The notes beneath the pieces are model-generated. The model worked only from the letters and a program-made list of their open reading frames with translations, made no database searches and was not told the DNA's origin. A stretch of 64,000 nt of DNA from UMGS1766 sp963660915 (GTDB lineage Bacteria > Bacillota > Clostridia > Oscillospirales > Oscillospiraceae), in assembly GCA_963660915.1 (NCBI GenBank), contig CAVLAO010000003.1, positions 57,767 to 121,766 on the forward strand. The letters are read 5' to 3'. A program made the translations under genes and the position numbers. Shown one piece after another: positions 26,060 to 34,428 of the stretch; positions within the stretch are counted from its first letter, which is position 1; every line of letters starts with the position of its first letter.

Positions 26060-27031
26060 ATGAGTGAAACAAAGAAGAAAAAACTTAATTTCGGCACCAT
26101 TTGGCAGAAGTATGGTACCATCGGTATCCTTCTTCTGATCCTGATTATCCTTGCTATTCTGAAGCCCAGCGCCGTGTTTACCAGCACCTCTGTGCCTCAG
26201 ATCCTGAAGCAGTCTTCCGTTAACATCCTGCTGGCTCTGGGCGAATTCTTCGCCATCCTGTTGGGCTACATCGATCTGAGCGTCTCCGCCGCCTGCGGTC
26301 TGACCGGTATGATCGCCGCCACCGCCATGACATCCTGGGGTCTGCCCTGGGTTCTGGCCTGCATCATCGGCGTACTGGCCGGCACCCTGATCGGCGCCAT
26401 CAACGGCCTGCTGATCAACAAGACCGGTCTGCACCCCTTCATCATCACCCTGGGTACTCAGACCATTTACTTCGGTGTCATGCTGGTCGTTTCCGACTCC
26501 AAAAACATCTTCGGTTTCCCCAGCGGTTTCTCCAACTTCATCTCCACCGATATCGGCGGTTTCCTGCCCGTCAGCGCTGTCATCGCCCTTCTGGCCGCTG
26601 CAGTTCTCTGGTTTGTGACCACCCGCACCAAGCTGGGCCGCAACCTGTATGCTCTGGGCGGCAACCGGGAGGCTGCCTGGTACTCTGGCATTAACGTCCA
26701 CCTGCACCAGATGATCGTTTACATGATCTCCGGCACCTGCGCCGGTCTGGCCGGTGTGGTTCTGATCGGCCGTCTGAACTCCGCCGCTCCCACTGCCGGC
26801 TCCGGTTACGAGACCTATGCTATCGCCGCTACCATCATCGGCGGCACCAGCTTCTTCGGCGGCATCGGTAAAATTCCCGGCGTCGTCATCGGCGGTCTGA
26901 TCATCGGCATCATCAACTACGGCATGACCGTTCTGATGATTGAGTCCTCCTTCCAGAAGATCGTCATGGGCGCGCTGATCATCATCGCTGTTACCATCGA
27001 CCACTTCGTGTCTGTCTCCTCCAAGAAGTAA
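26060..27031 (+). CDS. Sugar ABC transporter permease (RbsC/AlsC type)
   Basis: 323 aa. Hydrophobic throughout after a short basic N-terminus (MSETKKKKLNFG), with about ten helices. Family signatures include IDLSVSAACGLTGMIAA and YAIAATIIGGTSFFGGIGKIPGVVIGGLI, the loop contacting the ATPase. It forms the membrane channel. It lies 50 bases after the ATPase gene and 40 before the epimerase. Confidence 0.93.
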   Translation: MSETKKKKLNFGTIWQKYGTIGILLLILIILAILKPSAVFTSTSVPQILKQSSVNILLALGEFFAILLGYIDLSVSAACGLTGMIAATAMTSWGLPWVLACIIGVLAGTLIGAINGLLINKTGLHPFIITLGTQTIYFGVMLVVSDSKNIFGFPSGFSNFISTDIGGFLPVSAVIALLAAAVLWFVTTRTKLGRNLYALGGNREAAWYSGINVHLHQMIVYMISGTCAGLAGVVLIGRLNSAAPTAGSGYETYAIAATIIGGTSFFGGIGKIPGVVIGGLIIGIINYGMTVLMIESSFQKIVMGALIIIAVTIDHFVSVSSKK

Positions 27032-27071
27032 GACAAGCAACCTTTACCCGATTTTTTAGGAGGTCTTTCCC

Positions 27072-27779
27072 TTGAAGCCAATTATCAATCCTTCCCTGAT
27101 GTGCATGAACTTTCTGGACATGAAGCACCAGCTGGAGGTTCTGAACACCAGAGCGGATCTGTATCACTTCGACATTATGGACGGCCACTATGTGCCCAAC
27201 ATCACCCTGTCCCCGGATCTGGCCAAGGCCATGGCTCCGGCCTGCGACATCCCGATGGATTTCCACATGATGGTCACCGATCCCGCCCAGTACATCGAGC
27301 CCTGCCGCAAGGCGGTGGAGTCCATGACTGCCCGGGGCATCATCAGCTACTACAGTCCCCACGCAGAGGTCATCAACGGCTGCGGTTTCCGCATCCTTGA
27401 CCAGATCAAGCAGGCGGGATTCAAGGCCGGCGTTGCCATCAACCCGGAAACGCCCCTGAGCATGGTGGAGGCCTATCTCCACAAGCTGGACAAGATCACC
27501 TTCATGAGCGTAGATCCCGGCTTTGCCGGTCAACCCTTCATCCCCGAAGTGCTGGACAAGGTGCGTCAGGCCAGACAACTGAAGGCGGAGAACCCGGAGA
27601 AGTACCATTTTATCATCGAAATCGACGGCTCCTGCAATGCCAAGACCTTCAAAACTCTGGCGGATGCAGGCATCGAGTCCTTCATCGTCGGCACCTCCGG
27701 TCTGTTTAACAACGATCCGGATCTGGAGAAAGCCTTTGACATGCTGATGGAAAACTTCAACAAGGCGGTCAACGGCTGA
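27072..27779 (+). CDS. alsE: D-allulose-6-phosphate 3-epimerase (AlsE-like)
   Basis: 235 aa. Ribulose-phosphate 3-epimerase fold (TIM barrel). The sequence INPSLMCMNFLDMKHQLEVL, DIMDGHYVPNITLSPD, DPGFAGQPFIPEVLDKV and VGTSGLF follows E. coli AlsE more closely than Rpe. It would turn allulose-6-phosphate into fructose-6-phosphate. The start is a TTG (27072) with AGGAGG nine bases upstream. Placement next to an allokinase-like gene supports the allose assignment; a pentose or other hexose substrate is not excluded. Confidence 0.82.
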   Translation: MKPIINPSLMCMNFLDMKHQLEVLNTRADLYHFDIMDGHYVPNITLSPDLAKAMAPACDIPMDFHMMVTDPAQYIEPCRKAVESMTARGIISYYSPHAEVINGCGFRILDQIKQAGFKAGVAINPETPLSMVEAYLHKLDKITFMSVDPGFAGQPFIPEVLDKVRQARQLKAENPEKYHFIIEIDGSCNAKTFKTLADAGIESFIVGTSGLFNNDPDLEKAFDMLMENFNKAVNG

Positions 27780-27780
27780 G

Positions 27781-28704
27781 ATGGAGAAGGAAACAAAGTA
27801 TTATCTGGGTGTTGACGTCGGCGGCACCAATGTGCGCATGGGCATTGTGGACAGCCAACTGCAGTTGACGGGCTATGAGCGGGTCAGCTGCAAGGAGCTG
27901 CTGAACGAGGATGCCGTTGCCCAACTGGCCGCGGCTCTGTTGGATTATCTTGCCCGAAACGATCCGGAAGGGAAGGTCTGTGCCGTTTCCATCGGCGTCC
28001 CCGGCGCAGTGGACAAGGACCATAACCATGTTTACTCCGTCCCTAAAGTGCAGGGACTGCAAAACACCGATTTGGGCAGCCGCATGTCTCAGGCGCTGAA
28101 CAAGCCCGTATACATCGCCCACGATGTGGAGGCGCTGCTGCTGTATGACGTGGCGACGTTGGGGCTGGACCCTCAGCGAAACCGCTCCATTATTGGCATG
28201 TACCTCGGCACCGGCTTTGGCAACTGCCTCTACCTCAACGGCCGCATCTATAACGGCAAGCACGGCGTAGCCGGTGAGTTGGGACACATTCCCCTCTACG
28301 GCGTGGAAGACATCTGCAGCTGCGGCGCGGTGGGCTGCGTAGAAACCCGCTGCTGCGGGCAGGCACTGGCGGAACTGGTGGCGCGGGAATTCCCCGACTG
28401 CTTTGTGGGGGATGTCTTCACCCTGCACGGCGACGATCCCCGCATCATTCAGTTCGTGAAAGACTGCGCTTTGGTGATTGCCACCGAAGTGACCTTGCTG
28501 GATCCCGACTACGTCCTGATGGGCGGCGGCGTGATTGCGGCAAAGGATTTCCCCATCGCCCTGTTGGAGGAAGAGGTACGCCGCCGGGCGCGGCATCCGC
28601 TCCCCTCGGAGGACACCCAATTTGTCTACACCACCGACGCACAGACCAGCGGCGTGGTGGGCGGCTGCATCGCCGCCATGGACTGGTTCGGCCAGTCCGT
28701 ATAA
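27781..28704 (+). CDS. alsK: ROK family sugar kinase, D-allose kinase-like
   Basis: 307 aa. ATP-binding loop GVDVGGTNVRMG at 10-21, catalytic Asp115 in AHDVEAL, and the ROK zinc motif with His169 and CSCGAVGCVE (Cys 179, 181, 186). The stretch YLGTGFGNCLYLNGRIYNGKHGVAGELGHIPL resembles AlsK of E. coli. It would phosphorylate the imported sugar. It starts one base after the alsE stop, with only a weak ribosome site, so coupling is likely. It has no N-terminal DNA-binding domain, so it is a kinase rather than a repressor. Confidence 0.82.
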   Translation: MEKETKYYLGVDVGGTNVRMGIVDSQLQLTGYERVSCKELLNEDAVAQLAAALLDYLARNDPEGKVCAVSIGVPGAVDKDHNHVYSVPKVQGLQNTDLGSRMSQALNKPVYIAHDVEALLLYDVATLGLDPQRNRSIIGMYLGTGFGNCLYLNGRIYNGKHGVAGELGHIPLYGVEDICSCGAVGCVETRCCGQALAELVAREFPDCFVGDVFTLHGDDPRIIQFVKDCALVIATEVTLLDPDYVLMGGGVIAAKDFPIALLEEEVRRRARHPLPSEDTQFVYTTDAQTSGVVGGCIAAMDWFGQSV

Positions 28705-28760
28705 CCCGGTAATGACCGCAGAAGCGGTTGTTATAGAAAATAGAAAAGGAGAAATTCCCA

Positions 28761-29798
28761 ATGAAAAAGCTCGTAGCTTTGCTCCTCAGCCTGGCCATGG
28801 TATTCGCTCTGGCAGCCTGCGGCAGCAGCACCACCAACGACAGCAGCAAGAGTGCCGCAAAAAGCACCTCTTCTGCTTCCAGCAGCAAGGAGGAGACTCC
28901 CGCTGCATCCACCGGCACCAAGTATGCCATGATCCTGAAGACTCAGGCAACTGACTTCTGGGTGAAGATGTGGAAGGGCATTGAAGAATATGCCAAGGAG
29001 AACAATCTGGAAGTCGACCTGTTCGCAGCTCAGAACGACTCTGACTACGAAGGTCAGCTGGCTATCCTGGAGAACTGCATCAACAGCGGTGACTATGCCG
29101 GCATCGGCATTGCTCCCTGCTCCGCAGTGAACATGATCACCGGCGTGAAGAAGGCAAATGACGCCGGCATCGTCATCGTCAACGTTGACGAGCAGTTCGA
29201 TGCTGACGAAATGAAGTCTCAGGGCGCTACCTGCGTGGCTTATGTTGCTTCCGATAACGTGGCTGTCGGTCATTCCGGCGCTGAGTATCTGTGCAGCAAG
29301 CTGGAGAAGGGCGCTCAGGTCGCTGTAATCGAGGGCATCGCCGGCAACGTTTCCTCCGAGGACCGTGCCAACGGCGCCAAGGCCGCTTTTGAAGAGGCCG
29401 GCATGGAGCTGGTCGGCTCCAAGGCTTGCGACTGGGACATGCAGACCGCTATGGACACCGCCGCTGCCTGGATCACTCAGTATCCTGACCTGAAGGCCAT
29501 CTACTGCTGCAACGACGGCATGGCCATGGGCGTTAAGCAGGCCATTGCCAACGCTGGCAAGACCGGCGAGATCCTGCTCTGCGGCACCGACGGCGATGCA
29601 GACGCAATCACTGCTGTTGCCAACAACGAAATGGCCGCTACCGTCGCTCAGGACTCCGCCTCCATCGGCGTGGAAGCTCTGAAGCTGGTTATCGATGCTT
29701 GCACCAATTCCAGCAAGTACACCGCTTCTGCCAGCCCCGAGAAGACTCCTGTTGACGCTATCGTTGTTACTGTTGACAACGCCGCTGATTGGCAGTAA
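28761..29798 (+). CDS. Sugar-binding lipoprotein of the ABC transporter
   Basis: 345 aa. Signal peptide with lipobox ALAAC (Cys about residue 20), a Ser/Thr-rich linker to about residue 55, then a periplasmic-binding-protein type I fold similar to RbsB/AlsB (KYAMILKTQATDFWVKMWKGIEEYAKEN; AIYCCNDGMAMGVKQAI). It is held on the outer face of the membrane and gives the transporter its specificity. The gene is followed by a hairpin with a T run inside the operon, which should raise its expression relative to the genes behind it. Confidence 0.92.
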   Translation: MKKLVALLLSLAMVFALAACGSSTTNDSSKSAAKSTSSASSSKEETPAASTGTKYAMILKTQATDFWVKMWKGIEEYAKENNLEVDLFAAQNDSDYEGQLAILENCINSGDYAGIGIAPCSAVNMITGVKKANDAGIVIVNVDEQFDADEMKSQGATCVAYVASDNVAVGHSGAEYLCSKLEKGAQVAVIEGIAGNVSSEDRANGAKAAFEEAGMELVGSKACDWDMQTAMDTAAAWITQYPDLKAIYCCNDGMAMGVKQAIANAGKTGEILLCGTDGDADAITAVANNEMAATVAQDSASIGVEALKLVIDACTNSSKYTASASPEKTPVDAIVVTVDNAADWQ

Positions 29799-29837
29799 TC
29801 TGTTCTAGGCAGAAAAGGCATAACAAAACCGAGCATT

Positions 29838-29881
29838 CGCCGGTGGTTGTAGCAATGCTGCAGCCACCGGCATTGTTTTTT
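29838..29881 (+). terminator. Internal terminator or attenuator after the binding-protein gene
   Basis: GCCGGTGG ... CCACCGGC (29839-29871 region) followed by ATTGTTTTTTG, 40 bases past the binding-protein stop and 30 before rpiB. Confidence 0.7.
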
Positions 29882-29909
29882 GCTCAAAAAACTTTGGAGG
29901 TAAAGGATT

Positions 29910-30371
29910 ATGAAGGTTGGTTTTGGTTGCGACCACGTCGCTGTTGAACTGAAGAACACGCTGATGGCTCATCTGGCCGAACGGGGCTATGAGTGCATTG
30001 ACTACGGCACCGATGACCCCAACGTAAAGGTCAACTACCCGGAAAAGGGTCTGGCTGTGGCAGAGGCTCTGAAGCGGGGCGAGATTGACAAGGGCGTTTT
30101 GATCTGCGGCACCGGCATCGGCATTTCTCTGGCTGCCAACAAAGTGCCCGGCATCCGCGCCGCCGTTTGCAGCGAGCCCTACTCTGCAAAGCTGACGGTG
30201 GAGCACAACAACGCAAACATCATCGCCATGGGCGCACGGGTAGTCGGCTCCGAGCTGGCAAAGATGATCGTCGACGCCTTCTTTGACGCTGAGTTCCAGG
30301 GCGGCCGCCACGCGATGCGGGTGGACATGATCACCGACATCGAGCGCAAATACAGCAAGACCGATGACTGA
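29910..30371 (+). CDS. rpiB: RpiB-type sugar-phosphate isomerase (ribose-5-P or allose-6-P)
   Basis: 153 aa. LacA/RpiB fold: GCDHVAVELK at the N-terminus, base Cys66 in GVLICGTGIGIS, and HNNANIIAMGARVVG. RpiB enzymes interconvert ribose-5-P and ribulose-5-P and also allose-6-P and allulose-6-P. Next to AlsE- and AlsK-like genes the second activity would complete the path to fructose-6-phosphate. Ribosome site GGAGG. The 3' end overlaps the next gene by 8 bases. Confidence 0.9.
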   Translation: MKVGFGCDHVAVELKNTLMAHLAERGYECIDYGTDDPNVKVNYPEKGLAVAEALKRGEIDKGVLICGTGIGISLAANKVPGIRAAVCSEPYSAKLTVEHNNANIIAMGARVVGSELAKMIVDAFFDAEFQGGRHAMRVDMITDIERKYSKTDD

Positions 30372-31317
30372 TACGCCCCGTTATCTCGGCGTTGAGATCG
30401 GCGGCACAAAGCAGCAGATCTGCATTGGTACGGCTGAGGGGAACATTCTCAGCCGCCGCACCGTGCGGCTGGGGGACGTCACCGCAAAGGAGATTCTGGT
30501 CTGGCTGGAGGAGAATATCCGGCAACTAATGGCGGAAAACCACTTCGCCGGCGCCGGTGTCGGCTTCGGCGGGCCGTTGGAGCTGGCCAGCGGGCGGGTG
30601 CTGTCCTCCCTGCAGGTGCCGGGTTGGAAGGATTTCGCTTTAGCAGAATGGTTCCGCAAGCTGCTGCCCTGCCCTGTTACCGTCGCCAACGACACCTTCA
30701 CCGGCGGCATCGGCGAACTGCTGGTGGGCGCAGGACAGGGGTCTGACCTGCTGTTCTATACCAACATCGGTACCGGCATCGGCGGCGGACTCTATTACAA
30801 AGGCAAAGGCTTTGACGGCAGCGGCTTCGGCGCCGCCTATCTGGGCAACACCCTTGTGCCGGACTGGCGCAGCAGTGTCCCCGGTGCCGCCACCCGCATG
30901 GAACTTCTGGTATCCGGGCGGAGCATTGCCCGCCGTCTGCAGGAGCCGGACTACGTGCCGGAAGACTCCCTGCTGCTGCAGATCGGCCCTGCAGACTCTC
31001 TGACTGCACTGGAGCTTGGGCAGGCCGTTCGAGCCGGGGATGCCTTCGCCTGTCAGGAACTGGATCGCATCGTGGAGTCTTTCTCCATTGCTTTGGCCAA
31101 TCTGTTGGCCACGACCGGGGTCACACGAGTGGTCATCGGCGGCGGCGTTGCCAAAATGGGAGACATTCTCTTCGACCGCATCCGCAGAAAAACGGCGGAG
31201 CTGGCCTTTATCGCCAATCAGGGGCGGTACGAGATCCTGCCCTGTACTCTGGAGGATGACGCCGTCCTCGCCGGAGCACTGCTTCTGGCCGCTCACCCCG
31301 GGGCACTGGTGCTCTAA
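30364..31317 (+). CDS. Second ROK family protein, lacking the zinc motif
   Basis: 317 aa. ATP loop GVEIGGTKQQIC at 9-20, the Asp expected as base at 110 (VANDTF), and NIGTGIGGGLYY at 134-145 show a ROK kinase fold. The region where ROK proteins carry GHxx...CxCGxxGCxE (about 155-182) instead reads YLGNTLVPDWRSSVPGAATRMELL, with no cysteine or histidine. It has no helix-turn-helix. It may phosphorylate a different sugar or sense one; this is inference. It overlaps rpiB by 8 bases and ends the operon at a strong terminator. Confidence 0.8.
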   Translation: MTDTPRYLGVEIGGTKQQICIGTAEGNILSRRTVRLGDVTAKEILVWLEENIRQLMAENHFAGAGVGFGGPLELASGRVLSSLQVPGWKDFALAEWFRKLLPCPVTVANDTFTGGIGELLVGAGQGSDLLFYTNIGTGIGGGLYYKGKGFDGSGFGAAYLGNTLVPDWRSSVPGAATRMELLVSGRSIARRLQEPDYVPEDSLLLQIGPADSLTALELGQAVRAGDAFACQELDRIVESFSIALANLLATTGVTRVVIGGGVAKMGDILFDRIRRKTAELAFIANQGRYEILPCTLEDDAVLAGALLLAAHPGALVL

Positions 31318-31334
31318 ATCGATCGGATACGACG

Positions 31335-31376
31335 AACCCCCTGCAGCTGCAAAATGCAACTGCAGGGGGTTTTATT
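31335..31376 (+). terminator. Terminator of the sugar operon
   Basis: ACCCCCTGCAG ... CTGCAGGGGGT followed by TTTATT, just after the second ROK gene. Confidence 0.88.
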
Positions 31377-31463
31377 CATGACAGGAATAGTAGTTGTCCG
31401 CTTGCACGCGCCCGCAAGTGCAGTTGGTCTCTGTACTTGCATAGGCCATTGACAAATGAGCCT

Positions 31464-32312
31464 TCAGTTTTCTTCTGTCGGCAGGAAATAAAGGTCCATA
31501 TCCACGTTTCCGCCGATGCCTGCCACGGTACCGGTTTTGCTGTACTGCCACAGGTCGAAGGCATAGGCAAAGGTGGGCCAGCTTTCGTCGTACTGGGCAT
31601 ACCAGGAGTCTAACTGGCTGAGCTGGGCATAGTCATATTGCAAATAGCCCAGAGAGGCGTTGAAATAAACCGCACTGGAGTAGCCGCCTTCCTCGATGCG
31701 CCGGCAGAACGCCAGTGCACAGGCAGTGACGGTTTCTGTGTCCACTTCATCGGTTCTGGCCTCTTCCTCCGAGATGGATTCCCAGTCGAATACAACCGGC
31801 AGGTTCATTGTCCGTCCCTTCAGAAGATCCAGTGTATACTGCGCTTCTTCCTCTGCCTCTTCTACGGAAATTGCCTGAGAAAAGAAATATGCGCCCACCT
31901 GAAGGCCATTTTCCACGGCGGCGGCATAGTTCTCCTCAAAGCGGGCATCTGCATTCATCGAGCCCTGACTGTAGCCCCGGTTGCCCACTCGAAGCATGGC
32001 AAACTGAATACCGTCCCCGGCCACAGCCGTCCAGTCGATCTCTCCCTGATGAGAGGACACGTCAATTCCCGTCAGCGCCACCCGACTCAGGCAGGTAATG
32101 CGTCCGGTGTCCGGATCTGTGGAAAAGTCCTCCGCCGAAAAGCCGCTTCGCTCCAGTGTTTTGTCCACGATGACGGTCTGTCCGCCTACCTGAACGGTTT
32201 CATGGGTCAGCTGTTTCAGTTTATTGCCTATGCGGGTAAATCCGCACCCGGGCAGGCTGAGCGCCATTGCCCCGCACAGGAGCAGGGCAATCCATCGTCT
32301 GTTCACCCTCAA
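31464..32312 (-). CDS. GH25-type lysozyme lipoprotein
   Basis: 282 aa. Lipoprotein signal with lipobox SLPGC (Cys about 23), a spacer, then a glycoside hydrolase 25 domain: GIDVSSHQGEIDW, FAMLRVGNRGYSQGS, LPVVFDWES (acidic active-site pair region) and FDLWQYSKTGTVAG. It probably cuts MurNAc-GlcNAc bonds at the cell surface. The frame can start at TTG (32312, overlapping the aroE stop as TTGA) or GTG (32306, better spaced from AAGGCGG). It is co-transcribed with aroE, an odd pairing but close to the wall-synthesis cluster. Confidence 0.85.
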   Translation of the reverse strand: MRVNRRWIALLLCGAMALSLPGCGFTRIGNKLKQLTHETVQVGGQTVIVDKTLERSGFSAEDFSTDPDTGRITCLSRVALTGIDVSSHQGEIDWTAVAGDGIQFAMLRVGNRGYSQGSMNADARFEENYAAAVENGLQVGAYFFSQAISVEEAEEEAQYTLDLLKGRTMNLPVVFDWESISEEEARTDEVDTETVTACALAFCRRIEEGGYSSAVYFNASLGYLQYDYAQLSQLDSWYAQYDESWPTFAYAFDLWQYSKTGTVAGIGGNVDMDLYFLPTEEN

Positions 32313-33169
32313 AGAACCGCCTTCACCGCATCAATGGGCATATCGTGGCCGGTCCAGAGCCGGAATGCCTCTGCTCCCTGATAGAGCACCATACCGTTGC
32401 CGTTCATCGTGGGGCAACCCACCTCCCGCGCCAGCTTCAGGAAGGCGGTTTCCTCCGGGGTGTAAATCACGTCGGTGCAGATCAGCTCCGGCCGCAGCAT
32501 GGTCTTGTCGGTAATCAGGCTGATCCCTTCCAGTTTTCCCATGCCCACATTCGTGGCGTTGGCCAACAGAACGCTGGAGGCAATCTCCTCCCGCAGCCGC
32601 TGTGTATCCTCCAGCGGATAGGCGTGGGCAACGCAGTCTGTGTTTTCCCGAATCTTTTTTGCGTTCTCCTCTGCCCGAGGGAAGAAGGAATCTCCGGCAT
32701 TGAAGATGCTGATTTCCTTCACTCCGTCCAGTGCCGCCTGAATCGAAATGGCAGTGGCAGCGCCGCCGCAGCCCAGAATGGTGATTTTCTTGCCGATGAT
32801 GTCAAATCCCCGGTCTTTCAGGCTCATCATGTAGCCGGTTCCGTCGGTGACGGTGCCGTAGAGTTTGCCGTCCCGATTGATCACGGTGTTGACGCTGCCG
32901 CACAGGCGGCTGGCCTGACTGACCTCATCCAGCAGAGGAATAATGCTGTTCTTATAGGGCATGGACACATTCCATCCCTTTGCGCCCAACGCCTTCAATC
33001 CCTTTACGCAGTCCTCCAACTGCTCCGGCTGAATGTCAAATGCCAGGTAGGCATAGTCCAGTCCCAGTGCCTCAAAGGCGGTGTTGTGCATCATAGGGGA
33101 TTTGCTGTGACGAATGGGAGTAGCCAGCAAACCGATCAGTTCGGTGTGGCCGGTGATTCTTTGCGGCAT
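32309..33169 (-). CDS. aroE: Shikimate dehydrogenase
   Basis: 286 aa. Substrate loop LLATPIRHSKSPMMHNTAF, catalytic Lys in WNVSMPYKNSI and the Asp-containing NATNVGMGK region are visible; the nucleotide loop is ILGCGGAATAIS. It reduces dehydroshikimate in the chorismate pathway. A quinate/shikimate (YdiB-like) variant cannot be excluded. It lies 68 bases after ftsZ behind a terminator hairpin and overlaps the GH25 start. Confidence 0.9.
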   Translation of the reverse strand: MPQRITGHTELIGLLATPIRHSKSPMMHNTAFEALGLDYAYLAFDIQPEQLEDCVKGLKALGAKGWNVSMPYKNSIIPLLDEVSQASRLCGSVNTVINRDGKLYGTVTDGTGYMMSLKDRGFDIIGKKITILGCGGAATAISIQAALDGVKEISIFNAGDSFFPRAEENAKKIRENTDCVAHAYPLEDTQRLREEIASSVLLANATNVGMGKLEGISLITDKTMLRPELICTDVIYTPEETAFLKLAREVGCPTMNGNGMVLYQGAEAFRLWTGHDMPIDAVKAVL

Positions 33170-33187
33170 AATAACGCTCCTTTACAC

Positions 33188-33231
33188 AAACAGGGGACGC
33201 CACAGCGTGGCATCCCCTGTTTTATTTTCGT
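33188..33231. terminator. Terminator between ftsZ and aroE
   Basis: AAACAGGGGACGCCAC / GTGGCATCCCCTGTTT (33188-33223), nearly perfect, with TTTATTTT on the plus side and TTTGTGT on the minus side. It marks the end of the division cluster. Confidence 0.82.
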
Positions 33232-33237
33232 ATCAGA

Positions 33238-34296
33238 TTACTTGTTGAAGATAGCCAGGATATCGTCGAAGGGATCCTTCTCGCTAGGCTTCTTTTCCTC
33301 GGCGGCAGGCTTCTCTGCCGGTGCGGCCTCAGCCTGAGCAGGGTCATCGAAACCGGTGGCGATTACGGTCACGCGGATTTCATCCTCCATGTCCGGATCA
33401 AAGGCAGCACCGAAGATGATGTTGGCATCGGGGTTGGCAGCCTGCTGCACCAGACCGGCGGCAACTTCCACTTCCTCCAGGCTGATGTCCATAGAACCGG
33501 TCACGCTGACCAGAACGCCCCGTGCGCCGTCGATGCTGGTCTCCAGCAGCGGAGAGGAGATAGCCAGACGAGCCGCTTCCTCTGCCTTGTTCTTGCCGGC
33601 AGCGCGGCCAACGCCCATGTGGGCCAGACCGGCGTCCTTCATGACGGAGGTAACGTCAGCAAAGTCCAGGTTAATGAAGCCGGTGTTCTTGATCAGCTCG
33701 GAAATGGACTCCACTGCCTGCTGCAGAACGTCGTCGGCAATCTGGAAGGCGTTTGCAAAGGTGATCTTCTGGTCGGTCGCCAGCTTCAGGCGCTCGTTGG
33801 GGATGATCACCAGAGAGTCCACCTTCTTGCGCAGCTCCTCAATGCCGGCCTCTGCCTGACGCATGCGGCGAGCGCCTTCAAAGCCGAAGGGCTTGGTGAC
33901 AACGCCGACGGTCAGCACGCCCTGCTCCCGGGCGACATCTGCCACAATGGGGCTGCCGCCGGTGCCGGTGCCGCCGCCCATGCCGCAGGTGATGAACACC
34001 ATGTCGGTGTCCTCCAAAGCCTTGGCGATGGTGCTGCGGTTCTCCTCAGCGGACTTGCGGCCCACCTCGGGATTTGCGCCTGCACCCTGACCGTGAGTAA
34101 GCTTCTCACCGATCTGAATCTTATAAGTAGCTGCGGACTGTGCCAGCGCCTGCTTATCTGTATTCACAGCGATAAAGTCCACGCCGGTCGTACCAGCGCG
34201 CACCATACGATTGACAACGTTATTACCAGCTCCGCCGACACCAATCACTTTCAGATTGACGACGGTATCTGCCATCGGTTCGACTCCAAAAGCCAT
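33238..34296 (-). CDS. ftsZ: Cell division protein FtsZ
   Basis: 352 aa. Tubulin-like GTPase forming the division ring. Signature GGGTGTG at 107-113 and GVGGAGNN near 20. A variable linker precedes the C-terminal peptide DDILAIFNK that docks partners. The ATG at 34296 has AGGAGG seven bases upstream and is preferred over the ATG at 34302, which is too close. ftsA, often upstream, is absent; ftsQ/divIB is the neighbour. Confidence 0.97.
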   Translation of the reverse strand: MAFGVEPMADTVVNLKVIGVGGAGNNVVNRMVRAGTTGVDFIAVNTDKQALAQSAATYKIQIGEKLTHGQGAGANPEVGRKSAEENRSTIAKALEDTDMVFITCGMGGGTGTGGSPIVADVAREQGVLTVGVVTKPFGFEGARRMRQAEAGIEELRKKVDSLVIIPNERLKLATDQKITFANAFQIADDVLQQAVESISELIKNTGFINLDFADVTSVMKDAGLAHMGVGRAAGKNKAEEAARLAISSPLLETSIDGARGVLVSVTGSMDISLEEVEVAAGLVQQAANPDANIIFGAAFDPDMEDEIRVTVIATGFDDPAQAEAAPAEKPAAEEKKPSEKDPFDDILAIFNK

Positions 34297-34428
34297 AACC
34301 ATTCCTCCTGTATATTCATCATTTGCGTGGTTTTTAGATACTACTCCATATATACTTTACTATTTTAAACGCTAATCCAGTTCGGGTCAAGTACCGGAGG
34401 CAGGAAATTCGCCTTTTTTTGCATTAAA

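Noticed and set aside
29838..29881. Riboswitch upstream of rpiB
   Set aside because: Only a simple stem with a T run is visible, better explained as a terminator; no conserved aptamer pattern is seen.
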